Shown here: one piece after another, positions 38,635-47,326 of the stretch
Layout: every line of letters starts with the position of its first letter
Numbering within the stretch: the first letter of the stretch is position 1
Source of the DNA: Pseudomonas alloputida
Lineage (GTDB): Bacteria; Pseudomonadota; Gammaproteobacteria; Pseudomonadales; Pseudomonadaceae
NCBI RefSeq assembly: GCF_021283545.2
Contig: NZ_CP128540.1
Coordinates: 5,616,501 to 5,680,500 of the forward strand
Direction of reading: 5' to 3'
DNA: 64,000 bases
Made by a program: the position numbers and the translations under genes
Notes under the pieces: generated by a model
What the model was told of the DNA's origin: nothing
Database searches by the model: none
The model's input: the letters and a program-made list of their open reading frames with translations, nothing else

Positions 38635-38782
38635 GGGTTCGGTGTCTTGGCGAAGGGGAAATCGGCTGATTATAACTGCCGCGCAGGTGTACGCCCAGCG
38701 GCGGGTGGCGGATGGTAGAAAATGGATGGGGCAATGTGTAGGAAAGATGTAACCGGGGTTATCGAGATTTCCATCTCCTGTC

Positions 38783-38854
38783 GCGGCCCTTTAGCGGGCG
38801 CGCCCGCTCCCACTGGGATTTGTGTAGGAGCGGGTTTACCCGCGAAAGGGCCGG
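38783..38854. repeat. REP doublet in the proA/glycosylase intergenic region
   Basis: Two inverted REP copies, CGGCCCTTTAGCGGGCG to about 38811 and GTAGGAGCGGGTTTACCCGC from 38824 to CCGG at 38854, lie in the 305-base gap between divergent proA and the glycosylase gene. The rest of the gap shows only possible promoter sequence (TATCAT near 38904) and no gene. Confidence 0.8.
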
Positions 38855-38939
38855 CACTGCCAACATCACCGTCCAATTCAGCCTCGATTAAGCCATTCAT
38901 TGCTATCATCCCCGCCTCTCCAGCCACGAACTGCCCCGC

Positions 38940-39608
38940 ATGCCAGCCCTGCCCGACAGCTTTTTCGACCGCGACGCCCAGACCCTGGCCAAGGCCCTGC
39001 TGGGCAAGGTCATCCGTCACCGCCACGGCGACCTGTGGCTGGCCGCGCGGATCATCGAGACCGAGGCCTACTACCTTTCCGACAAAGGTAGCCACGCTTC
39101 GCTCGGCTACACCGAAAAACGCAAGGCGCTATTCCTGGATGGGGGGCACATCTACATGTACTACGCCCGCGGCGGCGATTCGCTGAACTTCAGCGCCCAC
39201 GGGCCGGGCAACGCGGTGCTGATCAAGTCTGCCTATCCTTGGCAGGACACCCTCTCGGGGCCCGACAGCCTGGCGCAGATGCAATTGAACAACCCCGATG
39301 CAAGCGGCAATATCCGCCCGCAAGAGCGCCTGTGCGCCGGCCAGACCCTGCTATGCCGGGCCCTGGGCCTGAAAGTGCCGCATTGGGACGCCCAGCGTTT
39401 CGACGCCGAACGCCTGTACGTCGAGGACTGCGGCAACGCCGTGCCCCGGGTGATCCAGGCCGCTCGCCTGGGCATCCCGCACGGGCGCGACGAGCACCTG
39501 CCGTACCGCTTCGTCGATGCCGAATACGCCCGTTTCTGCACACGGAACCCGTTACGTCGCGGCCAAGTCGAAGGCCGTGATTTCTTCATTCTCGAACAAG
39601 GAAGCTGA
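38940..39608 (+). CDS. DNA-3-methyladenine glycosylase (AAG/MPG family)
   Basis: 222 residues of the alkyladenine glycosylase family, which removes 3-methyladenine and related bases. Signatures: LAKALLGKVIRH, IIETEAYYLSDKGSHASLGYT with the catalytic Glu, YMYYARGGDSLNFSA and NIRPQERLCAGQTLLCRALG. The C-terminal part contains YRFVDAEYARFC. It ends 2 bases before the DedA-PAP2 gene, so the two may be cotranscribed. With the AidB-like gene, it is one of two alkylation-linked genes in the window. Confidence 0.88.
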   Translation: MPALPDSFFDRDAQTLAKALLGKVIRHRHGDLWLAARIIETEAYYLSDKGSHASLGYTEKRKALFLDGGHIYMYYARGGDSLNFSAHGPGNAVLIKSAYPWQDTLSGPDSLAQMQLNNPDASGNIRPQERLCAGQTLLCRALGLKVPHWDAQRFDAERLYVEDCGNAVPRVIQAARLGIPHGRDEHLPYRFVDAEYARFCTRNPLRRGQVEGRDFFILEQGS

Positions 39609-39610
39609 AC

Positions 39611-40927
39611 ATGGGCCAATGGCTCGACAGCCTGACCGGCTGGCTCAGCGCCAACCCGCAGTGGCTTGGCCTGGCGATTTTCCTGGTGGCCTGCATCGAA
39701 TGCCTGGCCATCGCCGGCATTATCGTGCCGGGCACCGTACTGCTGTTCGCCGTTGCGGTACTGGCCGGTAACGGCACGTTCAGCCTGGGCGAAACGCTGC
39801 TCCTCGGCTTTCTCGGCGGCCTGCTGGGCGACGCCATGTCTTACGCAGTGGGCAAGTACTTCCACCAGAACATTCGCCGGCTGCCGCTGCTACGCCACCA
39901 TCCGGAATGGATCGGCAGCGCCGAAAGCTACTTCCAGCGTTATGGCATCGCCAGCCTGCTGGTAGGCCGCTTCATCGGCCCGCTGCGGCCGATGCTGCCA
40001 ATGGTCGCCGGCATGTTCGACATGCCCCTGCCGCGCTTCATCGCCGTCAGCCTGCTGGCGGGCGCCGGCTGGTCGGTCGCCTACCTGCTGCCCGGCTGGG
40101 CCACCGGCGCCGCCATGCGCCTGCCCCTGCCGGAAGGCTTCTGGCTGGACGCCGGGATCATAGCCGGCGCCCTCGCGGTGCTGATCGGCCTGAGCCTCAA
40201 TACCAGCCTGCGTGACCAGCGCCACGGCACCCGGCTGGTTGCCGCGCTCAGCTTCATCGCCCTGGCCGGTGTATTCCTCGGCTGGCCCTACTTCCATGAG
40301 TTCGACCAAGGCGTGATGACACTGGTCCAGGAGCATCGCAGCCAGGCCATCGACGGCACCGTGGTGCTGGTGACACGGCTAGGCGATTTCCGCACCCAGT
40401 TGTTCCTCGGCGCCCTGCTGACCGGCCTGCTGCTGCTTGCCCGTCAGTGGCGACACGCATTTTTCGCGGCGGGCGCGTTGATGGGCACGGCGATCGCCAA
40501 CGGCACACTGAAATGGCTATTTGCCCGGGCCAGGCCGGAAGTACTGACCGACCCACTGACCAGCTACAGCATGCCCAGCGGGCACAGCTCGGCATCGTTC
40601 GCGTTCTTCCTGGTCATGGCCGTACTGGCGGGGCGTGGGCAGCCACCACGCATGCGCCTGACCTGGGTGATGCTGGGGTGCATTCCGGCGCTGGCGATTG
40701 CCCTGTCGCGGGTGTACCTGGGGGCGCACTGGCCAACCGATATCCTGGCCGGGGCCCTGCTGGCCTGTTGCGTGTGCGCACTCAGCCTGACATTGGTGCA
40801 ACGCCAGCAGACCCTGCCAGCCCTGCCGCTGCGGGTGTGGTGGCTGGTGTTGCCGGCATGCGTGGCGCTGCTGGCGTTCTTCGCCATGCATGCGTTGCCG
40901 CAGGCGTTGGTCAGGTATCAATATTGA
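39611..40927 (+). CDS. DedA-PAP2 fusion membrane protein
   Basis: 438 residues. The N-terminal half (about 1-195) is a DedA-family membrane domain: ECLAIAGIIVPGTVLLF, GGLLGDAMSYAVGKY and VGRFIGPLRPMLPMVAGMF, matching lipid-scramblase-type DedA proteins. The C-terminal half (about 215-430) is a PAP2 phosphatase with KWLFARARP, SYSMPSGHSSA and SRVYLGAHWPTDILAG, the three catalytic blocks intact. The fusion suggests coupled flipping and dephosphorylation of undecaprenyl pyrophosphate or another lipid phosphate; this is inference. It is followed by a perfect 41-base inverted repeat. Confidence 0.9.
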   Translation: MGQWLDSLTGWLSANPQWLGLAIFLVACIECLAIAGIIVPGTVLLFAVAVLAGNGTFSLGETLLLGFLGGLLGDAMSYAVGKYFHQNIRRLPLLRHHPEWIGSAESYFQRYGIASLLVGRFIGPLRPMLPMVAGMFDMPLPRFIAVSLLAGAGWSVAYLLPGWATGAAMRLPLPEGFWLDAGIIAGALAVLIGLSLNTSLRDQRHGTRLVAALSFIALAGVFLGWPYFHEFDQGVMTLVQEHRSQAIDGTVVLVTRLGDFRTQLFLGALLTGLLLLARQWRHAFFAAGALMGTAIANGTLKWLFARARPEVLTDPLTSYSMPSGHSSASFAFFLVMAVLAGRGQPPRMRLTWVMLGCIPALAIALSRVYLGAHWPTDILAGALLACCVCALSLTLVQRQQTLPALPLRVWWLVLPACVALLAFFAMHALPQALVRYQY

Positions 40928-40929
40928 TG

Positions 40930-41028
40930 TTGCCTGTGCCGGCCTATTCGCGGGTAAACCCGCTCCTACGCACGGGATCGCGCTTATCGTAGGAGCGGGT
41001 TTACCCGCGAATAGGCCGGCACAGGCAA
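40930..41028. repeat. REP doublet: perfect 41-base inverted repeat
   Basis: The arms at 40930-40970 and 40988-41028 are exact reverse complements (each contains the GGCCTATTCGCGGGTAAACC/GGTTTACCCGCGAATAGGCC core plus the TTGCCTGTGCC/GGCACAGGCAA flank), with a 17-base spacer. It lies between convergent genes and can act as a bidirectional terminator. Confidence 0.95.
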
Positions 41029-41038
41029 TACAGAACCA

Positions 41039-41629
41039 TCAGGCGAACAACTCCCCCTGAATCCGCTCCAGCAGCTTCTGGATCTCGCCCAGCCGCTGCT
41101 GTGGCGAATCGAGGGTCAGCAGGTCCAGCTTGTCCTCTTCCATGAACGGCAACAGGTACGCCAGCTGATTGGCCAGCGCCTGACGCCCGTCCACCGGCCG
41201 CGGCATGCCCAGCGCTTCGACCATGGGGTGCTCACCCAGGGCCACCAGCAGCGCCAATAGGTCGTCATCGGCCTCCAGCAACGGGCTGTCGGCCTGCTCC
41301 GGCAGCCATTGCACCTGGCCCACCAGCAACTGGTCCTTCTGCACCTCGGAGCTTTCCAGATTGAAGCGCCGCACGCCCTCGACGCGGATACCCAGCAAGC
41401 CGTTATCCTGCTGCACGAAGTCGCGGATCACCGCTTCACAGCCGATCGAGGCGACCACCGGCGGCGCCTTGCCGACTTGATCGCCCTCAAGGATGCACAC
41501 CACACCAAACCCTTCGCCCTGCTTCATGCAGCGCCCGATCATGTCCAGGTAGCGCGCCTCGAAAATCTGCAAATCGAGAAAGCAGCCAGGAAACAGCACG
41601 GTATTGAGCGGAAACAGCGGTAGCGTCAT
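41039..41629 (-). CDS. LON N-terminal-domain (substrate-binding) protein
   Basis: 196 residues made up of a Lon N-terminal-type domain without ATPase or protease parts: LPLFPLNTVLFPGCFLDLQIF, RYLDMIGRCMKQGEGFGVV, ASIGCEAVIRDF and GLLGIRVEGVRRF, then a helical tail. Such stand-alone LON-domain proteins are widespread and of unclear function. The ATG at 41629 has GAGGAA upstream; a GTG at 41632 is the alternative. It follows lrgB after 9 bases. Confidence 0.85.
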   Translation of the reverse strand: MTLPLFPLNTVLFPGCFLDLQIFEARYLDMIGRCMKQGEGFGVVCILEGDQVGKAPPVVASIGCEAVIRDFVQQDNGLLGIRVEGVRRFNLESSEVQKDQLLVGQVQWLPEQADSPLLEADDDLLALLVALGEHPMVEALGMPRPVDGRQALANQLAYLLPFMEEDKLDLLTLDSPQQRLGEIQKLLERIQGELFA

Positions 41630-41638
41630 CACAATTCC

Positions 41639-42355
41639 TCAAGCCACCAGGCTGACCGCCAGCGGCAGGAACACCGCTGTAGCCACTCCCATCAGGCTCA
41701 TCGCCAGCGCGGCAAAGGCGCCGCATTCGTCACTTTCCTGCAGGGCCACCGAAGTGCCCACTGCGTGTGCGGTCACGCCCAGCGACATGCCGCGCGCCTC
41801 AGGGCTGTGCACGCCGAAGCGGCTCAGCAACGCCGGGCCGAAGATCGCCCCGATCACCCCGGTAATCAACACGAACACCGCTGCCAGGGCCGCCACGCCA
41901 CCAATCTGCTCAGCCACCAGCATGGCGATCGGCGAGGTGACGGACTTCGGCGCCATGGTCATCAGGATCATGTGCTCGGCACCGAACCACCAACCCAGCA
42001 CCAGGCAGCAGAGCGTGGCGAACAGGCCTCCGACTACCAGCGTAGTAAATGTAGGCCAGAACAGCTGGCGGATCCGCCGCAGGTTAAGATAGAGCGGCAC
42101 AGCCAGGGCCACCGTAGCGGGCCCCAGCAGGATGTTCATGATTTCGGTGCTTTTGCGGTACTCGCTGTAATCGATGCCGCACAGCAGCAACACACCGATC
42201 ACCAGCAGCATCGATACCAATACAGGTTGCAGGAAGATCCAGCGGGTTTTCTCGTAGGCTGCCAGCACTACCTGATAGGCCCCCAGCGTGATGCCGATAC
42301 CGAACAATGGGTGATGAATGACCGCATCGAGCGCGCCCTGCCAATCGAGCATCAT
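41639..42355 (-). CDS. lrgB: LrgB/CidB-family membrane protein
   Basis: 238 residues with 6-8 hydrophobic helices. Family blocks: FGIGITLGAYQV, GPATVALAVPLYLNL, MAPKSVTSPIAMLVAEQIGG, GVIGAIFGPALLSRFGVHSPEARGMSL (overlapping parts) and AHAVGTSVALQES. LrgB/CidB proteins act with LrgA/CidA holin-like partners in murein-hydrolase control or metabolite export. The ATG overlaps the lrgA stop by 4 bases (ATGA) after a GAGGAG site. Confidence 0.9.
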   Translation of the reverse strand: MMLDWQGALDAVIHHPLFGIGITLGAYQVVLAAYEKTRWIFLQPVLVSMLLVIGVLLLCGIDYSEYRKSTEIMNILLGPATVALAVPLYLNLRRIRQLFWPTFTTLVVGGLFATLCCLVLGWWFGAEHMILMTMAPKSVTSPIAMLVAEQIGGVAALAAVFVLITGVIGAIFGPALLSRFGVHSPEARGMSLGVTAHAVGTSVALQESDECGAFAALAMSLMGVATAVFLPLAVSLVA

Positions 42356-42714
42356 GGCTGCTCCTCACGCTTGCCCTGGCGCTGGATGAGCTTTTGCATC
42401 AGCACACCGACGAACACCAGGGTCACCAGACAGGAGATCAGCAAGGCCCCGGCAATCGCCCAGAAGTCGGCGGCAATGTCCTTGGCATATACCATCACCC
42501 CGACTGCCGGCGGCACCAGCAGCAGCGGGAGATAGCGCAGCAAGCTGCTTGCGGCCTCGTTCAGCGGCTTGCCGACCTCACCGCGGGCCATGAGGAAGAG
42601 CAGCAGCAACAACAGGCCGATGATCGGCCCGGGTAAAAACGGCACGAACAGGTGATTGATCGCCGTCCCCAGCAGCTGGAACAGTACCAGCCAGGTCAAA
42701 CCACGCAACAGCAT
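42352..42714 (-). CDS. lrgA: LrgA/CidA-family holin-like membrane protein
   Basis: 120 residues, four hydrophobic helices: LLRGLTWLVLFQLLGTAINH, PGPIIGLLLLLLFL, LLVPPAVGVMVY and ALLISCLVTLVFVG. Size and the PGPIIG block match the LrgA/CidA holin-like family. Two ATGs occur, at 42720 and 42714; the second is preferred because GAGG lies 9 bases before it, while it directly abuts the first. lrgA and lrgB overlap and form an operon. Confidence 0.88.
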   Translation of the reverse strand: MLLRGLTWLVLFQLLGTAINHLFVPFLPGPIIGLLLLLLFLMARGEVGKPLNEAASSLLRYLPLLLVPPAVGVMVYAKDIAADFWAIAGALLISCLVTLVFVGVLMQKLIQRQGKREEQP

Positions 42715-42857
42715 AAGCATCTCCCTCGGGCATGGCCGCCATTATAAGCACGCTCGGCTGTAGACCGATATTCGCCGAAAAGCGGGCAACTTGACTGAAA
42801 CGGTTCGCCGTGCTGATCTTGTACTTTCGTACCAACTGACAACCCGGAGAGTCCGCG

Positions 42858-43313
42858 ATGCCCCATGTACCGGTTACAGAGCTTTCGCAGTACGTTGGCA
42901 AGGAGCTGGGCCACTCGGAGTGGTTGAAGATCGACCAGCAGCGCATCAACCTGTTCGCCGAGGCGACCGGCGATTTCCAGTTCATCCATGTCGACCCTGA
43001 GAAGGCGGCAAAAACCCCGTTTGGCGGCACGATCGCCCATGGTTTCCTGACCTTGTCGCTGATCCCCAAGCTGATCGAGGACATCCTCGTCCTGCCGCAA
43101 GGACTGAAGATGGTGGTGAACTACGGGCTGGACAGCGTGCGCTTCATTCAGCCGGTCAAGGTCGACAGCCGGGTTCGGCTGAAGGTAAAGCTGGGCGAGG
43201 TGGTGGAGAAAAAGCCGGGGCAGTGGCTACTCAAGGCGATTGCCACGCTGGAGATTGAGGGTGAAGAGAAGCCTGCTTATATAGCCGAGTCGCTGTCGCT
43301 CTGTTTTGTCTGA
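42858..43313 (+). CDS. MaoC-like (R)-specific enoyl-CoA hydratase
   Basis: 151 residues, hot-dog fold. MaoC/PhaJ-type hydration motif: FAEATGDFQFIHVDPEKA with catalytic Asp and His, then TPFGGTIAHGFLTLSL. The C-terminal half includes YGLDSVRFIQPVKVDSRVR. Such enzymes hydrate trans-2-enoyl-CoA and can feed (R)-3-hydroxyacyl-CoA to polyhydroxyalkanoate synthesis in Pseudomonas; this substrate role is inference. It is flanked by lrgA (divergent) and prmA, and followed by a hairpin. Confidence 0.85.
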   Translation: MPHVPVTELSQYVGKELGHSEWLKIDQQRINLFAEATGDFQFIHVDPEKAAKTPFGGTIAHGFLTLSLIPKLIEDILVLPQGLKMVVNYGLDSVRFIQPVKVDSRVRLKVKLGEVVEKKPGQWLLKAIATLEIEGEEKPAYIAESLSLCFV

Positions 43314-43321
43314 TACATGCC

Positions 43322-43344
43322 CGGGGAGCTGCTGTGCAGCCCCC
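43322..43344 (+). terminator. hairpin after the MaoC gene
   Basis: CGGGG (43322-43326) with CCCCG, and GCTGC with GCAGC, form an interrupted 10-bp stem around a TGT loop, 9 bases after the hydratase stop codon. There is no T-run. Confidence 0.4.
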
Positions 43345-43430
43345 GATCCACAAATCCCCCGCACTCGCGTAAACTGCCAGCCTTCGCGCAGCCTAGGGCT
43401 GCCCCTGTCGATTTATCAAAGGTGCCCGCC

Positions 43431-44309
43431 ATGCCCTGGCTGCAAGTACGCCTGGCCATCAGCCCGGAACAAGCCGAAACCTATGAAGATGCGCTGCTTG
43501 AAGTAGGCGCCGTCTCGGTCACATTCATGGATGCCGAAGATCAACCGATCTTCGAACCCGACCTCAACACCACCCCGCTGTGGTCGCACACTCACCTGCT
43601 GGCGCTGTTCGAGGCCAATGCCGACCCTGAACAGGTGTTCGCCCACCTGCGCCTGCTGACCGGCGCCGAGCTGCCCGAGCACCAGGCCGAGGTGATCGAG
43701 GACCAGGACTGGGAACGCAGCTGGATGGACAACTTCCAGCCGATGCGCTTCGGCCGCCGCCTGTGGATCGTGCCCAGCTGGCACGATGCCCCGGAAAAGG
43801 ACGCCGTGAACCTGCTGCTCGACCCGGGCCTGGCCTTTGGCACCGGCACTCACCCCACCACGGCCCTGTGCCTGGAATGGCTCGACGGCCAGCAGCTTGA
43901 AGGCACCCAGGTGCTGGACTTTGGCTGCGGTTCGGGCATCCTGGCCATCGCTGCGCTGCTGCTGGGCGCCCGCGAAGCGGTAGGCACCGACATCGACGTG
44001 CAAGCCATCGAGGCTTCGCGCGACAACGCCCAACGCAACGGCATTGCCGACGAGAAACTGGCGCTGTACCTGCCCGAGCACATGCCGGCGATGCAGGCCG
44101 ACGTGCTGGTTGCCAACATCCTCGCCGGCCCGCTGGTGTCGCTGGCGCCACAGTTGTCCGGCCTGGTTCGCCCAGGTGGCCTGCTGGCGCTTTCGGGCAT
44201 CCTCGCCGAGCAAGGTGAAGACGTGGCCGCCGCTTATGCCGCCGACTTTGAACTGGACCCGATCGTCGTGCGCGACGGCTGGGTGCGCATCAGTGGTCGG
44301 CGTCGCTAA
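43431..44309 (+). CDS. prmA: ribosomal protein L11 methyltransferase
   Basis: 292 residues (E. coli 293). An N-terminal L11-binding domain ([32 protein letters not shown]) is followed by the SAM-binding domain with [48 protein letters not shown] and [14 protein letters not shown]. The ATG at 43431 follows GGTGCCCGCC; longer in-frame starts add unconserved residues. It trimethylates L11. Confidence 0.95.
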   Translation: MPWLQVRLAISPEQAETYEDALLEVGAVSVTFMDAEDQPIFEPDLNTTPLWSHTHLLALFEANADPEQVFAHLRLLTGAELPEHQAEVIEDQDWERSWMDNFQPMRFGRRLWIVPSWHDAPEKDAVNLLLDPGLAFGTGTHPTTALCLEWLDGQQLEGTQVLDFGCGSGILAIAALLLGAREAVGTDIDVQAIEASRDNAQRNGIADEKLALYLPEHMPAMQADVLVANILAGPLVSLAPQLSGLVRPGGLLALSGILAEQGEDVAAAYAADFELDPIVVRDGWVRISGRRR

Positions 44310-44351
44310 GCGGGCCTAGAATACTTTTCTGCACAGCTCCCGGATCGCCGC

Positions 44352-45707
44352 ATGACCGACAGTTTCGTCACCCAGTGCCCGCATTGCCAGACCAGCTTTC
44401 GCGTCACCCACCACCAGTTGGGCGTGGCCCGTGGCGTGGTGCGCTGCGGTCACTGCCTGCAGGTATTCAATGCCGCCAAGCAGCTGCTGGAGCAAAACCG
44501 CGCCGCCACCACCAGCGCCCCCGTGGTGCCGGCACCGGTACCTGCAGTGCCTGCCGAGCCGCTGGCCGAGCCGGCGCAAGAGCCTGCCACCAGCGTACGC
44601 GGCACCCCACCTGACCAGGACTGGGCGCTGACTGCCCAGGCGCTGGACGAGCTCGACCTCGACAAGGAACTGGAGCGCCTGGAGCGTCGCGGCCAACCGG
44701 CCCCGACCCACCCGGCCAGCCAGGATGACAAGCTGCAGGCACGGCGCGATGAACTTCACCCGCACGAGCACGCAGAAGACCTTTTCGGCACGGCTACCGA
44801 TGAGCCCTACGTGCCGCAGGAACCGGCAGAGCCTACCCCGGTGCTGCTGGAACCGGAACCTTTGGAGCTCGACCTGGAGCCTGCACCCGGCGAACGCACC
44901 GAGCCTACCCTGGGCAGCAACCTTGACCTGGACATCGATGGCGAGCCCCCCGTGCACGGTGCGGCCGAACGCGATGACCAGCCCGCATTCAGCGAACCGC
45001 TGCGCATCAGCGATGACGAAACCCCGGAAACGGGCCTGAGCGCCCGCGACGACGAGCCACTGGCGCTGCGCCTGTCGGCGCATGACGACGAGCCCGTAGA
45101 GCCGCTGCCCGGAGAGCGCCTGGAACCAGGCCTTGCCGGCAAATCCGAGCGCCCCTCGCGCAAGGAGCCGCTGGTCGATGTGGTCGACGACCCATTGCAG
45201 CTAGGCTGGGAAAAACCCGCACCCAACTGGGGCAAGCGCCTGCTGTGGGGCTTTCTGACCCTGCTGGCTGCCGGCCTGCTCGCGTTCCAGTACGTGTGGT
45301 TCCACTTCGACGAAATGGCCCGGCAGGACCAGTATCGGCCGATTTTCCAGCAGATCTGCCCGATGGTCGGTTGCCAGGTGCCTACCCGCGTCGATATTGC
45401 ACGCATCAAGAGCAGCAATCTGGTGGTACGCAGCCACCCGGACTTCAAGGGCGCGCTGATTGTCGACGCGATCATCTACAACCGCGCGCCGTTCGCCCAG
45501 CCATTCCCGTTGCTGGAGCTGCGCTTCGCCGACCTCAATGGCCAACTGATCGCCAGCCGTCGCTTCAAGCCCAGCGAGTACCTGTCGGGCGAACTGGCAG
45601 GGCGCGGTGAAATGCCCAGCCAGACGCCAATCCACATTGCCCTGGACATCCTCGACCCTGGCCCGAAGGCCGTGAATTACAGCCTGAGCTTCCGTTCGCC
45701 AGAGTAG
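44352..45707 (+). CDS. zinc-ribbon and DUF3426 membrane protein
   Basis: 451 residues. An N-terminal MJ0042-type zinc ribbon (CPHC near residues 9-12, CGHC near 33-36) is followed by a long acidic, Pro/Glu-rich low-complexity region (about 50-290), a single transmembrane helix (LLWGFLTLLAAGLLAFQYVW, about 297-316) and a C-terminal DUF3426 domain (about 320-450). This layout is common upstream of dusB-fis in Pseudomonas. The function is unknown; the ribbon lies in the cytoplasm if the C-terminus is periplasmic. Confidence 0.82.
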   Translation: MTDSFVTQCPHCQTSFRVTHHQLGVARGVVRCGHCLQVFNAAKQLLEQNRAATTSAPVVPAPVPAVPAEPLAEPAQEPATSVRGTPPDQDWALTAQALDELDLDKELERLERRGQPAPTHPASQDDKLQARRDELHPHEHAEDLFGTATDEPYVPQEPAEPTPVLLEPEPLELDLEPAPGERTEPTLGSNLDLDIDGEPPVHGAAERDDQPAFSEPLRISDDETPETGLSARDDEPLALRLSAHDDEPVEPLPGERLEPGLAGKSERPSRKEPLVDVVDDPLQLGWEKPAPNWGKRLLWGFLTLLAAGLLAFQYVWFHFDEMARQDQYRPIFQQICPMVGCQVPTRVDIARIKSSNLVVRSHPDFKGALIVDAIIYNRAPFAQPFPLLELRFADLNGQLIASRRFKPSEYLSGELAGRGEMPSQTPIHIALDILDPGPKAVNYSLSFRSPE

Positions 45708-45719
45708 GCGACAAGCGGC

Positions 45720-45782
45720 CAGCAGCGAGCGACAAGACAAGAAGCCCCAACCGCGACCGCTTTTCGTCCTGTCGCCTGCTGC
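45720..45782. repeat. imperfect long inverted repeat upstream of dusB
   Basis: CAGCAGCGAGCGACAAGAC (from 45720) and GTCCTGTCGCCTGCTG (to 45781) are imperfect complements that also extend through AAGAAG/CTTTTCG. They enclose a C-rich loop near 45745-45759. It lies in the 207-base gap after the DUF3426 gene and could be a terminator or an unrelated repeat. Confidence 0.4.
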
Positions 45783-45914
45783 TTGAAGCGCAAAGGCATA
45801 AGCCGACAACTGTTCAGATTTTATCCAAATCCATCTTTATCCAGTCATCGAGAGCGGGTATCATGCCAACCCTTTTTCGAACTCCAAGATTCGGCCCCAC
45901 AACAGGGATCACCT

Positions 45915-46928
45915 ATGTCGGCGGTACGCATCGGCCAATACACACTACGTAACAACCTGATCCTCGCGCCCATGGCCGGGGTCACGGACCAGCCTTTCCG
46001 TACACTTTGCCAGCGCCTGGGCGCCGGTATGGTGGTGTCGGAAATGGTTAGCAGCGACATGAGCCTGTGGAACAGCCGCAAGTCGAGCCTGCGCCGCATC
46101 CATGAAGGTGATCCCGAGCCACGCTCGGTGCAGATCGCCGGCGGCGATGCGCAGATGATGGCTGCGGCGGCAAAGGCCAATGTCGAGGCGGGTGCCCAGA
46201 TCATCGATATCAACATGGGCTGTCCGGCAAAAAAAGTCTGCAACAAAGCCGCAGGCTCTGCTTTATTGAGAGATGAAGCCTTGGTCAGCGAGATCCTCCA
46301 CGCCGTGGTCAGCGCCGTGGACGTACCGGTGACCCTGAAAATCCGCACCGGCTGGGACCGGGCGAACAAGAACGGCCTGAACGTGGCGAAGATCGCCGAA
46401 CAGGCTGGCATCCAGGCGCTGGCGGTGCATGGCCGCACACGTGCCGACCTGTACACCGGCGAAGCCGAGTACGACACCATCGGTGCCATCAAGCAGGCGG
46501 TGTCAATCCCGGTTTTTGCCAACGGCGATATCACCTCGCCAGAAAAGGCCCGGGCGGTGCTGGAAACCACCGGGGTCGATGGCCTGTTGATTGGCCGGGC
46601 TGCCCAGGGGCGGCCATGGATCTTTCGCGAGATCGAGCATTACCTGCGCACTGGCGAACATCTGCCAGCGCCGCAACTGGACGAAGTGGAACGCATCCTG
46701 CTGGAGCATCTGGCCGCGCTGCATGCCTTCTATGGCGATGTGATGGGCGTACGTATCGCCCGCAAGCACGTTGGCTGGTACCTGGCAACACGACCCGGCG
46801 GCAAGGAGTTTCGCGCCCGGTTCAACGCTTTGGAAGACACACAAGCGCAGTGCGCCAACGTTCGCGCGTTTTTCAGCGAACGTCGACAGAGCCTTGAGAC
46901 AGAGGACGGACAAGGGGTGGCCGCATGA
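45915..46928 (+). CDS. dusB: tRNA-dihydrouridine synthase B
   Basis: 337 residues. FMN enzyme reducing uridines in the tRNA D-loop. Motifs: [39 protein letters not shown] with the catalytic Cys, [43 protein letters not shown] and [15 protein letters not shown]. The ATG at 45915 follows CAGGGATCACCT. It overlaps fis by 4 bases (ATGA), the conserved dusB-fis operon. The leader is A/T-rich near 45815-45845 and probably holds the promoter. Confidence 0.96.
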   Translation: MSAVRIGQYTLRNNLILAPMAGVTDQPFRTLCQRLGAGMVVSEMVSSDMSLWNSRKSSLRRIHEGDPEPRSVQIAGGDAQMMAAAAKANVEAGAQIIDINMGCPAKKVCNKAAGSALLRDEALVSEILHAVVSAVDVPVTLKIRTGWDRANKNGLNVAKIAEQAGIQALAVHGRTRADLYTGEAEYDTIGAIKQAVSIPVFANGDITSPEKARAVLETTGVDGLLIGRAAQGRPWIFREIEHYLRTGEHLPAPQLDEVERILLEHLAALHAFYGDVMGVRIARKHVGWYLATRPGGKEFRARFNALEDTQAQCANVRAFFSERRQSLETEDGQGVAA

Positions 46929-47245
46929 CGATGATGACCGAGAATTTTGTGAGTGGAACAACGCCCGTGAGCGACAACGCCAACCTGAAACAGCACCTCA
47001 ACACGCCGAGCGAAGAGGGCCAGACCCTTCGCGACAGCGTCGAGAAGGCGCTGCACAACTACTTCGCCCACCTGGAAGGCGCGACCGTGACGGACGTGTA
47101 CAACCTGGTGCTCTCCGAAGTCGAGGCGCCCCTGCTCGAAAGCGTGATGAACTACGTGAAGGGCAACCAGACCAAGGCCAGCGAGATGCTCGGGCTGAAC
47201 CGAGGCACCCTGCGCAAGAAGCTCAAGCAGTACGACTTGTTGTAA
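46925..47245 (+). CDS. fis: nucleoid-associated protein Fis
   Basis: 106 residues. The N-terminal 30 residues are variable. The Fis core has [19 protein letters not shown] and [21 protein letters not shown] (dimer region) and the helix-turn-helix [25 protein letters not shown] at the C-terminus (in overlapping parts). Fis bends DNA, activates rRNA promoters and shapes supercoiling. It overlaps dusB and is followed by a strong terminator. Confidence 0.96.
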   Translation: MTMMTENFVSGTTPVSDNANLKQHLNTPSEEGQTLRDSVEKALHNYFAHLEGATVTDVYNLVLSEVEAPLLESVMNYVKGNQTKASEMLGLNRGTLRKKLKQYDLL

Positions 47246-47262
47246 GCCAGAATCCCATCCAG

Positions 47263-47296
47263 AAAAGGCGACTCCCTGAACAGAGGCGCCTTTTTT
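47263..47296 (+). terminator. rho-independent terminator of dusB-fis
   Basis: AAAAGGCG (47263-47270) pairs with CGCCTTTT, followed by further T residues (six T in total), 18 bases after the fis stop codon. It separates dusB-fis from purH. Confidence 0.85.
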
Positions 47297-47326
47297 GCTG
47301 ACTCCACCGCGTTATTGGAACCCGAA

